From an uncultured Emticicia sp. (GTDB lineage: Bacteria > Bacteroidota > Bacteroidia > Cytophagales > Spirosomataceae), in NCBI RefSeq assembly GCF_937903345.1, contig NZ_CALCZQ010000030.1, positions 372,001 through 436,000 on the forward strand: 64,000 nucleotides of DNA. The letters run 5' to 3'. Below are positions 33,168-42,052 of this stretch, one piece after another. The notes below the pieces were generated by a model. That model did no database searches and was not told the DNA's origin. It saw only the letters and a program-made list of their open reading frames with translations. Position 1 is the first letter of the stretch, and the number at the start of each line of letters is the position of its first letter. Made by a program: the position numbers and the translations under genes.

Positions 33168-34037
33168 TTATTTCAAATATCCTTGCATTTTGAGCCAGTT
33201 GCCAAAGTTTTCAACCCAACCTTGGCTTGAAGTATTGGTTTTTCTCATGCCAAAACCATGACCTCCTTTTTCGTAAATGTGTAATTCGGCAGGTTGTTTG
33301 GCATCGAACCATTTTTTATAAATATTAATGCTGTGCGGCATAAAACCCAATTGGTCATCGCCCGCAACGGCTACGAAAATCGGTGTTTTTTCTTTGGGCA
33401 TATTTGAGCCAATGATGGCATTTTCGTAAGCATAAATCGGAGCAACAAAATTTGGACGACTGGCATCATCAGCACTATAAACGACTGACATTGTGAGTGT
33501 TCCACCTGCGGAGAACCCTATAAAACCAATTTTTTTCGGGTCAATTTTATATTCAGCAGCGTGTTCTCGAATATATTTTACGGCTCTCATTCCATCTTGC
33601 GTGGCAAGCGGAATAACCGGAGCATTTTCTTCATCAAGGGTTTTGAAATTGCTCATTTTACCCATAATTTCCTTTACAGGGTCATCAGTAAAGCTACGTG
33701 CAACTCGATATTTTAGTACAAAAGCAGTTACACCTTTGGCATTGAGCCATTTAGCCACATCAATTCCTTCGCTATCAATCGAAAGTGTATGAAATGCTCC
33801 ACCTGGTGCAACCACAATAGCTGTGCCATTCGGATTTTCAGGAACATAGGCCGTAATCGAGGGACGAGATACATTATAGACTACTTTAGTATTAAAGAGA
33901 TTTTTCTCCGAAACGGTTTCCTCCCAAGTCCAGTTTTCTGAGCCTGCTGGCTTACCTTCGTAGAGAAAAATTTGTTTTTGAGCATTTGCTGATTGCAAAA
34001 TGTACAATAGAGTAAGGGTTGAAAGTAGGGTTTTCAT
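33168..34037 (-). CDS. Alpha/beta hydrolase (BD-FAE/acetyl esterase type)
   Basis: 289 residues, signal peptide ending SANAQ. GTAIVVAPGGAFHTLSIDSE supplies the oxyanion hole, GFSAGGTLTMSVVYS the nucleophile at about residue 180, and the His is in GGHGFGMRKTN near the end. These secreted esterases commonly remove acetyl groups from xylan-type sugars; the exact substrate is not seen. First gene of a three-gene operon with the two esterases after it. Confidence 0.88.
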   Translation of the reverse strand: MKTLLSTLTLLYILQSANAQKQIFLYEGKPAGSENWTWEETVSEKNLFNTKVVYNVSRPSITAYVPENPNGTAIVVAPGGAFHTLSIDSEGIDVAKWLNAKGVTAFVLKYRVARSFTDDPVKEIMGKMSNFKTLDEENAPVIPLATQDGMRAVKYIREHAAEYKIDPKKIGFIGFSAGGTLTMSVVYSADDASRPNFVAPIYAYENAIIGSNMPKEKTPIFVAVAGDDQLGFMPHSINIYKKWFDAKQPAELHIYEKGGHGFGMRKTNTSSQGWVENFGNWLKMQGYLK

Positions 34038-34047
34038 AGGGAGAATT

Positions 34048-34126
34048 AGGAATTAAGAATTAGGAATGAAACTGATTGAAGGATTGTATTCAATAATTCT
34101 CAATTTTTATCTCCTAATTCTTAATT
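34048..34126. repeat. Inverted repeat of AATTAAGAATTAGGA
   Basis: AATTAAGAATTAGGA and its exact complement TCCTAATTCTTAATT face each other across about 45 bp in the gap between the epimerase stop and the hydrolase start. Low-complexity GAATTAGGAATTAAG tracts of this kind are common intergenic filler in Cytophagales. It may fold in RNA. Confidence 0.4.
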
Positions 34127-34130
34127 AAAA

Positions 34131-35093
34131 TTAGATTTTACTTGTTAAAAACGCTGAGCTGCGTTTTAAAGCCACTTGTGGATTTGCAACCATATCTTGC
34201 TCCACAAAGAAATGCTCAACGCCTACCTCTTTTGCCTTTTTTACGATACCTTGTAAATCAAGTACACCATCACCAGCCGAATCCATCAATGAAAACATCG
34301 GCATCCAGTCACCCATGCCACCGCCATCGCCTGCAAATTGTTTTTTCTGTTTCATATCCTTGATATGAAGCATTTTGTAACGATTTGGATATTTGTTTAA
34401 ATACTCGATTGGGTCAGCACCACCACAAGTCGTCCAGAAAATATCCATTTCAAAAAATACTAAATTAGGGTCAGTATTATCCAAAATAATTTGCAATGGA
34501 ATCTGTCCATTCAGTGGTTTAATGCCATAACCATGATTATGATAGCCAAAACGGATGCCGTTTTTCTTAGCTTCTGCTCCAATTTTATTGAATGATTCTG
34601 CAATTCGCTTATAGTCGTCGAGCGTTTTACGGCGGTCGTCAGGTATAGCAGGAAGTGTAACGTATTTATGACCCAAAATACTTGAGGCTTCGCCTAAAGC
34701 CGCCATGTTTTGCTCCAATGTATCAAGGTCGGTGTGCGTGCCAGGACTACTCATGCCGTGGTCTTCAAGAATTTTTTTCACTTCTTTGGCCGATTTACCA
34801 AAATAACCACTGCCCGAAAAGCCAAGCATTTTTCCAGCTGCTTCCCAACCTTTTTTTGCTTTTTCAGCACTAAAAGGAAATGGACCAAAAAGTTCTAATT
34901 CTTTATAGCCCTGCGATTGCAGCATCATAATTCCACCCATAAAATCCTCAGAAAGCATTTTTGGAATAGAGAAAAGTTGGATACCCAATTTGTTTTCTTT
35001 CATCAAACCAGCCATTACTTCCGTAAATGGCATTGCAGCAGCCGCGGTTGCCAAAAGTGAAGTGTTTTTAAGAAATTCTCGTCTTGTTGTCAT
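34131..35093 (-). CDS. Sugar phosphate isomerase/epimerase (TIM barrel, exported)
   Basis: 320 residues with a Tat-like N-terminus TTRREFLKNTSLLATAAAAM, so probably periplasmic. AP_endonuc_2 fold: LGIQLFSIPKML, GYKELELFGPF, SSPGTHTDL, GIRFGYHNHGYGIKPLNG, VFFEMDIFWTTCGGADP, YKMLHIKDM, EHFFVEQD. The metal-binding Glu, Asp, His positions appear retained. It may act on keto-sugars together with DUF1080-type enzymes; substrate unknown. It is followed by the esterase operon. Confidence 0.88.
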   Translation of the reverse strand: MTTRREFLKNTSLLATAAAAMPFTEVMAGLMKENKLGIQLFSIPKMLSEDFMGGIMMLQSQGYKELELFGPFPFSAEKAKKGWEAAGKMLGFSGSGYFGKSAKEVKKILEDHGMSSPGTHTDLDTLEQNMAALGEASSILGHKYVTLPAIPDDRRKTLDDYKRIAESFNKIGAEAKKNGIRFGYHNHGYGIKPLNGQIPLQIILDNTDPNLVFFEMDIFWTTCGGADPIEYLNKYPNRYKMLHIKDMKQKKQFAGDGGGMGDWMPMFSLMDSAGDGVLDLQGIVKKAKEVGVEHFFVEQDMVANPQVALKRSSAFLTSKI

Positions 35094-35101
35094 TTTTTGA
35101 T

Positions 35102-35479
35102 TTACGATTGATTCGATTTACGATTATTTTGATTTTTTCTGAGTGTTTTAAACGACGCAACAGTTATTGATAATAGTTCATCTGCTTCTTTATAAATTTC
35201 TACTACATCATTTCGGAGTTTTTCTTCCAGACCTACGACAAATTCCAACCAAAACATACTTTCATCTAATTCTTCTTCAACGATTTTAAGCTTATTTATA
35301 AAATCTGCACTATACTTTGCTCTGCATGCTACTCTGTAATTTGCTGTAACTGAAGGAATACATCTAACCATTTGATTTCGGATTGCTTTAAAATCTGGTT
35401 CGTTTGGAAGCTTTCGACTGAATAAAACTCCTTTTATTGCTCAATCTTTAAATCTTTTCTTTAAAACCTCTTGATTCAT
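35102..35479 (-). pseudogene. Four-helix-bundle (S23/IVP) protein with an in-frame stop
   Basis: The homologous frame begins with ATG at 35479 (MNQEVLKKRFKD), then hits TGA at 35441-35443 where this family has Leu in the motif KDLAIK, and continues AIKGVLFSRKLPNEPDFKAI, RNQMVRCIPSVTANYRVACR, AKYSADFINKLKIVEEELDE, FWLEFVVGLEEKL to the end. A shorter product could start at the internal ATG (35371), giving 89 residues lacking helix one. I score it a pseudogene by a single base change; sequencing error or suppression is possible. It lies 8 nt upstream of the epimerase. Confidence 0.7.
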
Positions 35480-35526
35480 AGTAATAAATTATAGAGTTGA
35501 GAATTTGATTAAATCGTTAATTGAAT

Positions 35527-37158
35527 TTATTTATTCTTATACGCTTTATCCAAAAACTCATACCGAGCATCGTCTTTTGCTTTTTCGGTGCGAGATTCTA
35601 CATCAATTATCATCACTGGCGGAGTAGCATCACCTGCTTTTGCAACTGTCCACTCTGGTAATTTTGTACCGTTTGGATTGCCTGTTTTAATAAAATTTGC
35701 AAAATAATTATTCATTGTTTCTGAAACTTTGAAATCGTCGGCTGTCCAAGCATAGTCTTTTACTAAGTGAAGATTTCCCATGCAATACTCAATTTCGCAA
35801 GCGTGAGGAGCTCCAACTGGTTTTGGTCTTGGTGCTGCTGCATCGGCTTTTACTGTTCCACCAGCCAAGCCCGACCCCAAGGTTTTATCAACTAATTCGG
35901 GGCGAATTTTGCTATATAAATAACGATAAACAGGTTGAGAAGAATTATTTCGGTGTAAATCGAACCATTTCCAAGTTGAATATGAGATAAATCTATCGGA
36001 AGCCAAGGCAGTTGCCGATTGCAAAACTTCCGCTTCGGTGCTATGAGGATATAATTTTAGTACCTCGTCGGCATTATCAGGATATTCTTTTTTTACCCTC
36101 GTGATAAAGTTTTCGGTCGTGTTTGGCATTCCGTACATAAATCCACCTGCGGGAATTTCGGCTGAATTCCAACCCAAAAGTAATGGTACTTGAGCTTGTT
36201 CTTTTGCAACAAAAATCTGAGGGATTGTTTTCGGAAGAAAATAATTATCAATTACGATCGGAAAACCAAACATTTTTGATTCGTCAAAAATCTCATAAAT
36301 GTCTCTCGCTGATAAAGCACGAAGTTGTTTGATACTTAAATTACCTGCTTTTTTTGCAAATTCAATGCCCATTTTCTCACCCTCTGCTAAGGTAACAGGG
36401 GCCATTGTTGGATTAATTCCAGCACCACTTTCGCCAATTGCACCCGCAATTAAGTTTCTGCCCAGTGGCGATGACATTTGCATACTTACACCAATTGAAC
36501 CAGCCGATTCGCCCGCAATCGTTACCTTTTTCGGATCTCCACCGAAGGCTGCAATGTTTTTGTTCACCCATTTCATGGCAGCTACTTGGTCGAGCATTCC
36601 GTAGTTTCCTGATGCCTTGTAAGATGTTTCGGCACTTAATTCTGGGTGTGCCAAAAACCCAAATACATTTAAGCGATAATTACAAGTGATTACGACTATA
36701 CCTTTCTTTGCCATCGTTTCGCCATCGTATCGTGGTTCAGAAGCATCCCCTGCTGAGTTTCCTCCGCCGTAAAAATAAAGTAATACTGGTAAATTTTGGG
36801 TATTTCGCTTGGCTGGTGTCCAAACGTTGAGGTAGAGACAATCCTCACTCAAACCACTCGATCTAGATGCCATATCACCAAAAACAATTTTTTGCATTGG
36901 CCTTGCACTAAATTTTTTGGTTTCTTTTATACCTTTCCAATTTTCGGGTGCTTGCGGTGTTTTCCATCGTAAATCTCCGACAGGGGGCTTCGCAAAAGGA
37001 ATTCCAAAATAGGTTTGAATACCAGTTTTGGTGTCATAGTTGCCTTCAATAACGCCATTTTCTATGGTAGTTTGAACCGCAAAGGTATTTATGCTTTGAG
37101 CCTGTGTAAAAGCTGCTGCTAACATAAGTAGGCTAAATAAACAGATTACTTTTTTCAT
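35527..37158 (-). CDS. Type-B carboxylesterase (secreted), third copy
   Basis: 543 residues with signal peptide ending FTQAQ. Motifs: IQTYFGIPFAKPPVGDLRWK, NLPVLLYFYGGGNSAGD, nucleophile TIAGESAGSIGVSMQMSS at about residue 217, and VGAPHACEIEYCMGN where the His region lies. It is divergent from the NUDIX-type regulator with a perfect palindrome between them, so this gene is the most likely regulated target. It has its own untranslated gap and probably a separate transcript from the downstream operon. Confidence 0.9.
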   Translation of the reverse strand: MKKVICLFSLLMLAAAFTQAQSINTFAVQTTIENGVIEGNYDTKTGIQTYFGIPFAKPPVGDLRWKTPQAPENWKGIKETKKFSARPMQKIVFGDMASRSSGLSEDCLYLNVWTPAKRNTQNLPVLLYFYGGGNSAGDASEPRYDGETMAKKGIVVITCNYRLNVFGFLAHPELSAETSYKASGNYGMLDQVAAMKWVNKNIAAFGGDPKKVTIAGESAGSIGVSMQMSSPLGRNLIAGAIGESGAGINPTMAPVTLAEGEKMGIEFAKKAGNLSIKQLRALSARDIYEIFDESKMFGFPIVIDNYFLPKTIPQIFVAKEQAQVPLLLGWNSAEIPAGGFMYGMPNTTENFITRVKKEYPDNADEVLKLYPHSTEAEVLQSATALASDRFISYSTWKWFDLHRNNSSQPVYRYLYSKIRPELVDKTLGSGLAGGTVKADAAAPRPKPVGAPHACEIEYCMGNLHLVKDYAWTADDFKVSETMNNYFANFIKTGNPNGTKLPEWTVAKAGDATPPVMIIDVESRTEKAKDDARYEFLDKAYKNK

Positions 37159-37174
37159 TTGTAGGAAGGGAATT

Positions 37175-37205
37175 TTAATATTGTCTCAATCTGAGACAAT
37201 ATTAA
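37175..37205. promoter_or_regulatory. Perfect 31-bp palindrome, candidate operator of the NUDIX-type regulator
   Basis: Arms TTAATATTGTCTCA and TGAGACAATATTAA around ATC, between the divergent starts of the esterase (37158) and the regulator (37267). 14-bp arms with a 3-bp centre fit a homodimeric regulator. It lies 17 bp upstream of the esterase start and just before the -33 region of the regulator promoter. Confidence 0.7.
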
Positions 37206-37229
37206 TTAGTGTTTTAAAATAATCCTATT

Positions 37230-37237
37230 TATTTTTG
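37230..37237 (+). promoter_or_regulatory. -7 promoter motif TATTTTTG for the regulator gene
   Basis: Matches TAnnTTTG, 29 nt upstream of the GTG start at 37267. Confidence 0.4.
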
Positions 37238-37266
37238 AAAAAATTATAATATAACAATAAACAAAA

Positions 37267-37968
37267 GTGGATTCAAAAGGCTATCTTAAACATATTGCTT
37301 ACGATTCTGTGATTTTTGGTTTTTCTGGTGAAAAGCTTAAAATACTTATTATGAAATATCATAATACTGGACTTTTTGCCTTACCTGGTGGTTTTGTGAA
37401 GCATGACGAAGACCTAAACGATGCTGTCAGAAGAGGTTTAAAAGAGCGAACGGGTTTAGACGATATTTATTTAGAGCAGTTTTATGCTTTCGGGAGTATG
37501 GCTCGCTACAAGCCCGAAGTCATGGAAGCTATTATGAAAGCCAATAACCAAACGCTGGAAGGATATTCGTGGCTTTTAGATAGGTTTATTTCGGTGGCTT
37601 ATTATGCCTTGATAAATTATGAAGATGTTGTGCCTACCCCCGATGCTTTGTCGGATTCATGTGATTGGTATGCCCTCGACGAATTGCCTAATCTGATGCT
37701 CGACCATTCAATAATTGTGGCAAAAGCTTTACAAACTTTACGGGAAAATCTGGAGCGTAAATTAGTAGGTATGAATCTCTTACCTTCGCTTTTTACGATG
37801 AAAGAATTACAGCAGGTTTATGAAGCAATTTTGGGAGAGAAACTTCATCGAGGAACTTTTCAAAGAAAGATTTTAAATCTGGGAATCCTGAGACGCCATG
37901 AAAAACAGTTTTCAGGTGCGGCAAATAAAGCACCGTTTTTATATAGTTTTGAAGGAAACCTAATATAG
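37267..37968 (+). CDS. NUDIX-fold transcriptional regulator (NrtR/AraR-like)
   Basis: 233 residues starting with GTG. The first 150 residues are a NUDIX domain (KILIMKYHNTGLFALPGGFV). The NUDIX box is degenerate: GGFVKHDEDLNDAVRRGLKE keeps the first Gly and Glu but has Gly and Arg at later catalytic Glu positions, so it should bind rather than hydrolyse its ligand. The C-terminus is a winged helix (LPSLFTMKELQQVYEAILGE, KLHRGTFQRKIL). Proteins of this build include NrtR and the Bacteroides AraR, which sense ADP-ribose or sugars. Given the hydrolase neighbours, a sugar or sugar derivative is the likely ligand. Confidence 0.88.
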   Translation: MDSKGYLKHIAYDSVIFGFSGEKLKILIMKYHNTGLFALPGGFVKHDEDLNDAVRRGLKERTGLDDIYLEQFYAFGSMARYKPEVMEAIMKANNQTLEGYSWLLDRFISVAYYALINYEDVVPTPDALSDSCDWYALDELPNLMLDHSIIVAKALQTLRENLERKLVGMNLLPSLFTMKELQQVYEAILGEKLHRGTFQRKILNLGILRRHEKQFSGAANKAPFLYSFEGNLI

Positions 37969-38323
37969 CCAATAATCTCCCAAATCTTATTTTATCTATC
38001 TTACTAATTTATTATTTATTTTTTACTCACTAAAAACTTATTTCAAAAGTTTGTTTGGGGTAGATTCATGACTTATAAAACAAATTTTTATAAAAAATAC
38101 AATATTTTTTAGTAGAAGACATATCTATCCTACTGACCTCTCTTCCGAAGAATCTAACAGTGATTCAAACAAGAGCTTTGTAAGCTATCAACACAACCCA
38201 TATTTGCGTTTATTAGAAAAAATAAAAGTGTTGAATTTGAATAAATATCAATTAATAAAATACTTTTATAAGAAATGAAAATTAAACCTATTTTTGTGCT
38301 TTTAATGCAATAACTATTTTAAA
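37969..38323. other. 355-bp gap with nothing recognised but a promoter motif
   Basis: AT-rich, no coding frame. TATTTTTG at 38289-38296 is a plausible -7 element 27 nt before the two-domain esterase ATG. Confidence 0.55.
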
Positions 38324-39859
38324 ATGAATAAAATTTTCGGTATTTGTTTTCTCTTTTTAACAGCTCATTTTTCAACCGCCCAAAAACCTCAACGTTTTAA
38401 AAATGAAGTTTATATGTCTATTGATTCCCTTAAAAACATTCAATATGGTGAGTCAAAGAACATAAATAATGAGTCTGAAAAATTATTTTTAGATATTTAC
38501 TCGCCTATGAGTGATACCCTCAGCAAGCGTCCTTTAGTAATATTTATTCATGGTGGCGGATTTGTCAATGGCGATAAAGGTACTGGCTATCCGCTTTTAT
38601 TTTGTACAGGTTTGGCCAAAAGAGGTTATGTGAGTAGTTCTATCAATTACCGTCTAGGAATTGAAAAGCCAAAGAACGATACATCGTATTTTGAAGCCAT
38701 GTATAGAGGTGTGCAAGATGCTAAAGCTGCGGTTCGTTTTTTCAAAAAAAATGCTGAAAAATATGGTATTGATACCTCAAAGATTTATATCATGGGTGGT
38801 TCGGCTGGGTCGAAAGTAGCTATGCACTTGGCATATTTAGACCAAAATGAGGTGCCAATTTATATAAATACTTCAAAATTGGGTAGTTTGGAAGGAATAA
38901 GTGGAAACGAGGGCTATTCTTCGAAAGTAAATGCTGTGATTAATTGTTGGGGAGCAATGATTGATTATCGTTGGATAAATTCGGGCGATGTGCCACTTTT
39001 CAGCGTTCATGGCACCGACGATAAAACCGTTCCTTTCGATTCGTCATACGCTTATCATGGTTTTAAATATGGTAGCTCGGTTTTGTTCAATAGAGCATTA
39101 TCCTTGGGAATACCTACAGGATTAAAGCTTTTTGATAAGGCAGGGCATACGTTGGATAGTGATAAAAACAAACAAAAACAGGCTTTAGACGAAATAGCCT
39201 TATGGTTGTTTATTCAGTTAAATAAGACTAAGAATTCGGCAGGTATATTGAGATTTGAAAAGGATATTCAGGAATTTGAAAAGCTGGATAACACTGAATC
39301 TTATTCCTCTAATGCGATTTTGGTTACTGGGAGTTCATACATTCGTTTATGGAAAACAATTAAACAAGATTTAGCTCCTCATGAAATCATTCACCGAGGT
39401 TTTGGAGGGTCAAATATTTCGGAAATGGCCTATTATATTGACCGTATCATGGCTAATCACTCATTCAAAGCCATTATGTTTTATACTGGAAGCAATGATA
39501 TTACCGCAGGGAATCAGGATAAATCTCCTTTACAAGTATTAGAGGCCTTCAAATATGTAGTTCAAAAGGTGCATCTGAAAAATCCTAATACGCCTATTTA
39601 TTATATTGCTATTTCACCAAATGAGCGACGTTGGGTAGTTCAAAATAAAATTGTAGAAGCCAATGAACTGTTTAAGAATTACTGCCAAAATACTCCTAAT
39701 CTGCATTTTATCGAGACGATGGCACATCTATTGAGTAAAGACGGTAAATATCAGCCAGATTTATATATCAACGACAAACTACATTTCAATGAAAATGGTT
39801 ACAAAATTTGGTCACCTATTATAAAAGGTGTTTTGGACAAAGATTTTTTGTATAAATAA
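38324..39859 (+). CDS. Two-domain esterase: alpha/beta hydrolase fused to SGNH/GDSL hydrolase
   Basis: 511 residues with signal peptide ending FSTAQ. Residues 20-300 are an alpha/beta hydrolase: oxyanion HGGGF at 76-80, nucleophile GGSAG at 158-162, Asp in HGTDDKTVPF near 231, and His in KAGHTL near 274. Residues 325-511 are an SGNH hydrolase: block I ILVTGSSYIRLW (Ser where GDS normally sits, here GSS), block II RGFGGSNISE, block III MFYTGSNDI, block V DKLHFNENGY with the catalytic His. Both domains seem catalytically complete. A secreted bifunctional deacylase for a doubly esterified glycan is my inference. Transcribed alone from its own start, then a terminator. Confidence 0.88.
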   Translation: MNKIFGICFLFLTAHFSTAQKPQRFKNEVYMSIDSLKNIQYGESKNINNESEKLFLDIYSPMSDTLSKRPLVIFIHGGGFVNGDKGTGYPLLFCTGLAKRGYVSSSINYRLGIEKPKNDTSYFEAMYRGVQDAKAAVRFFKKNAEKYGIDTSKIYIMGGSAGSKVAMHLAYLDQNEVPIYINTSKLGSLEGISGNEGYSSKVNAVINCWGAMIDYRWINSGDVPLFSVHGTDDKTVPFDSSYAYHGFKYGSSVLFNRALSLGIPTGLKLFDKAGHTLDSDKNKQKQALDEIALWLFIQLNKTKNSAGILRFEKDIQEFEKLDNTESYSSNAILVTGSSYIRLWKTIKQDLAPHEIIHRGFGGSNISEMAYYIDRIMANHSFKAIMFYTGSNDITAGNQDKSPLQVLEAFKYVVQKVHLKNPNTPIYYIAISPNERRWVVQNKIVEANELFKNYCQNTPNLHFIETMAHLLSKDGKYQPDLYINDKLHFNENGYKIWSPIIKGVLDKDFLYK

Positions 39860-39917
39860 AAATTCTTACCTTTTATATTACTTGAATGATAATGCTTAAA
39901 TCATTGATTTGCACTTC

Positions 39918-39961
39918 GAAAACGCAAAAAGCACTCAAAATTGAGTGCTTTTTGCGTTTTC
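39918..39961. terminator. Strong bidirectional terminator between the esterase and tRNA-Asp genes
   Basis: Arms GAAAACGCAAAAAGCACTCA and TGAGTGCTTTTTGCGTTTTC form a perfect stem about 20 bp long. It lies downstream of the esterase (plus) and directly after the tRNA-Asp 3' end (minus). Confidence 0.85.
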
Positions 39962-39963
39962 TG

Positions 39964-40037
39964 CGGTCTGGACGGGACTCGAACCCGCGACCCCCTGCGT
40001 GACAGGCAGGTATTCTAACCAGCTGAACTACCAAACC
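39964..40037 (-). tRNA. tRNA-Asp (GTC anticodon)
   Basis: 74 nt on the minus strand. Acceptor GGTTTGG pairs with CCAGACC, then discriminator G. The anticodon stem-loop reads CCTGCCTGTCACGCAGG, anticodon GTC. The T loop is GGGTTCGAGTCCC. CCA is not encoded. Single tRNA, not in a cluster. Confidence 0.95.
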
Positions 40038-40102
40038 ATTTACAATAATTAAACATTAAAATATTTATCTGTTTATTTAATGTGGTGCAAAGGTACAACT
40101 AT

Positions 40103-40110
40103 TATATTTG
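40103..40110 (+). promoter_or_regulatory. -7 promoter motif TATATTTG for the DinB gene
   Basis: Matches TAnnTTTG, 26 nt before the ATG at 40137. It falls inside the longest possible frame and so argues for the shorter protein start. Confidence 0.5.
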
Positions 40111-40136
40111 TATGTCAAGTCATAAAACAAAAAAAT

Positions 40137-40658
40137 ATGAAAATTTCTCGACCTACCCAACATGAGTACGATGTAAATTCTTACCAAAACCGTTATATTC
40201 AGAGAGTTATGGGCGATGACGCCCTAAAAACTTTATCCGAAAACCTTTCGATTGTGGATAATTTTTTTAAAAATATCCCCGAAGAAAAACTGCATTTCCG
40301 CTATGCCGAAGGAAAATGGACACCACTCCAAATGATAGGGCATATAGTTGACACCGAAAAAATCTTAGTTTATCGAGCTTTATCAGTAGCTCGTGGCGAA
40401 AAACAATCTTTACTCGGATTCGATGAGGATAGTTACGTGCAGGAATCTAATTTCGACAAAAAATCTCTTCGTAGTTTGTTGCAACAATTTAAGGCTCAAC
40501 GCAAATCAACAATTTTGTTTTTTAGGTCGCTCGGTAAGCGGGAGCTAGGACGAATGGGTAAAGCCAATCAACTTCCAACCAATGCTCGTGTACTGGCTTG
40601 GTTTATTGCAGGTCATGAGCTACATCATCTAAATATCCTAAAGGAACGCTATTTGTAA
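40137..40658 (+). CDS. DinB-family four-helix metal protein
   Basis: 173 residues from the ATG at 40137 (19 upstream codons are non-conserved and overlap the promoter motif). The DinB fold is seen in YAEGKWTPLQMIGHIVDTEK, EDSYVQESNFDKKSLRSLLQ and LAWFIAGHELHHLNILKERY. The His in GHIVD and the two in GHELHH should form the three-His metal site. Many members are bacillithiol- or thiol-transferases, often S-transferases of unknown specificity. No partner gene nearby. Confidence 0.9.
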   Translation: MKISRPTQHEYDVNSYQNRYIQRVMGDDALKTLSENLSIVDNFFKNIPEEKLHFRYAEGKWTPLQMIGHIVDTEKILVYRALSVARGEKQSLLGFDEDSYVQESNFDKKSLRSLLQQFKAQRKSTILFFRSLGKRELGRMGKANQLPTNARVLAWFIAGHELHHLNILKERYL

Positions 40659-40740
40659 TATTTTTAAATAAACAGCTTTAAAAACGTAATACTCATCAAA
40701 ACAAAGTATTTTTCAAAATTTTCCTAAACAAATTTCAAAA

Positions 40741-42042
40741 ATGAAACTAAAAACTATATTGCAGTCATTCTTAATACTTAATTCTTCACTTTTAATTCAA
40801 TCCAAGGCACAGTCGATAAGTGCAGTCGAAAAAAAAATAATTGATCATGTAAAAGTCAATATGCCTCAAACTGAAAAATTATTGATTGATGCAGTCAATA
40901 TCAATAGTGGTACGCTCAATCATGCAGGTGTACGTCAGGTTGGACAGCTTTTCAGAAAAGAATTTGACGCAATGGGTTTTACCACCGAATGGGTTTCGCT
41001 GCCTGATTCGCTTAACCGTGCTGGTCATTTAGTGGCCTATCGGAAAGGGAAAAAAGGTAAAAAACTTTTCTTGATTGGCCATCTTGATACTGTTTTCGAG
41101 AAATCCATGGCCGTAGGCCCTTTTACAAGGCTCAATGATTCAACCGCAACGGGGCAAGGTGTAAATGACATGAAAGGTGGAGACGTCATGATTATTGCTG
41201 GCTTAAAAGCTCTTTATGACCAAGGCTTGCTCGATGATACCAACATAACTGTCTATTTGACTGGAGACGAAGAAAGTGCAGGAAAACCTACTAGTGTTAG
41301 TCGCAAAGATTTTATTGATCGTGCCAAAGAGTGTGAAGTTGCTTTAGCTTATGAAACTGCCCAAAGTTTTGATATTGCAGCCACCGCCCGACGCGGAGCT
41401 AGTGGCTGGCACTTAACTACCCATGGAAAAACTGGGCATTCGTCTGGGATATTTAATAAAACCATGGGATATGGAGCAATCTATGAAGCAGCTCGTATTT
41501 TGGATGAATTTCGTGCGGCTTTGAGTCAAGAAAAATATTTAACGTTCAATCCTGGGGTAATAGTCGGAGGTACGGAGGTAAACTATGACCCTGCTCAAGC
41601 CAAAGGAACGGCCGTAGGGAAAACTAATATTGTAGCTCAAAAAGTTGAAGTGACTGGCGATTTGAGATTTATTAGTGAGGCTCAAAAAGAAGCTGCCCGA
41701 ATGAAAATGCGGGAAATAGTTGGCAAAAACCTGAATGCAACTAGTGCTGAAATTTCATTTTCTGACGGTATTCCTGCAATGGAGCCTACCGAAGCAAATT
41801 CAAAATTATTGGAAGTTCTTAACAAAGCCAGCCAAGATATGGGGCTTGGGCCAGTAAAGGCAGGTGACCCCGGTTCACGTGGAGCAGGTGATATTTCGTA
41901 CATTGCTCAATATGTGAGCTGTCTAGATGGACTAGGTGCATCCGGACGCGGAGCACATGCCCCTGGTGAAACCATCAATTTAAAAGAGTTTCCAGCCCTA
42001 ATTCAGCGTTCGGCATTGTTGCTTTATCGACTCACAAGATAA
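40741..42042 (+). CDS. M20 family metallopeptidase (carboxypeptidase G2-like)
   Basis: 433 residues with signal peptide ending QSKAQ. The zinc ligands are H114 and D116 in LIGHLDTVFE, D143 in GVNDMKGGD, E177-E178 in GDEESAG, and a C-terminal His in GRGAHAPGETI. A dimerisation domain lies between about 210 and 320. It hydrolyses C-terminal amino acids or dipeptides in the periplasm; glutamate carboxypeptidase is the closest named type. Terminated by the hairpin at 42053-42097. Confidence 0.9.
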   Translation: MKLKTILQSFLILNSSLLIQSKAQSISAVEKKIIDHVKVNMPQTEKLLIDAVNINSGTLNHAGVRQVGQLFRKEFDAMGFTTEWVSLPDSLNRAGHLVAYRKGKKGKKLFLIGHLDTVFEKSMAVGPFTRLNDSTATGQGVNDMKGGDVMIIAGLKALYDQGLLDDTNITVYLTGDEESAGKPTSVSRKDFIDRAKECEVALAYETAQSFDIAATARRGASGWHLTTHGKTGHSSGIFNKTMGYGAIYEAARILDEFRAALSQEKYLTFNPGVIVGGTEVNYDPAQAKGTAVGKTNIVAQKVEVTGDLRFISEAQKEAARMKMREIVGKNLNATSAEISFSDGIPAMEPTEANSKLLEVLNKASQDMGLGPVKAGDPGSRGAGDISYIAQYVSCLDGLGASGRGAHAPGETINLKEFPALIQRSALLLYRLTR

Positions 42043-42052
42043 ATCATAAGTA

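Noticed and set aside
35441..35443. TGA read as selenocysteine
   Set aside because: Homologues have Leu here, no hairpin like a SECIS element follows, and the family does not use selenium. A nonsense change is simpler.
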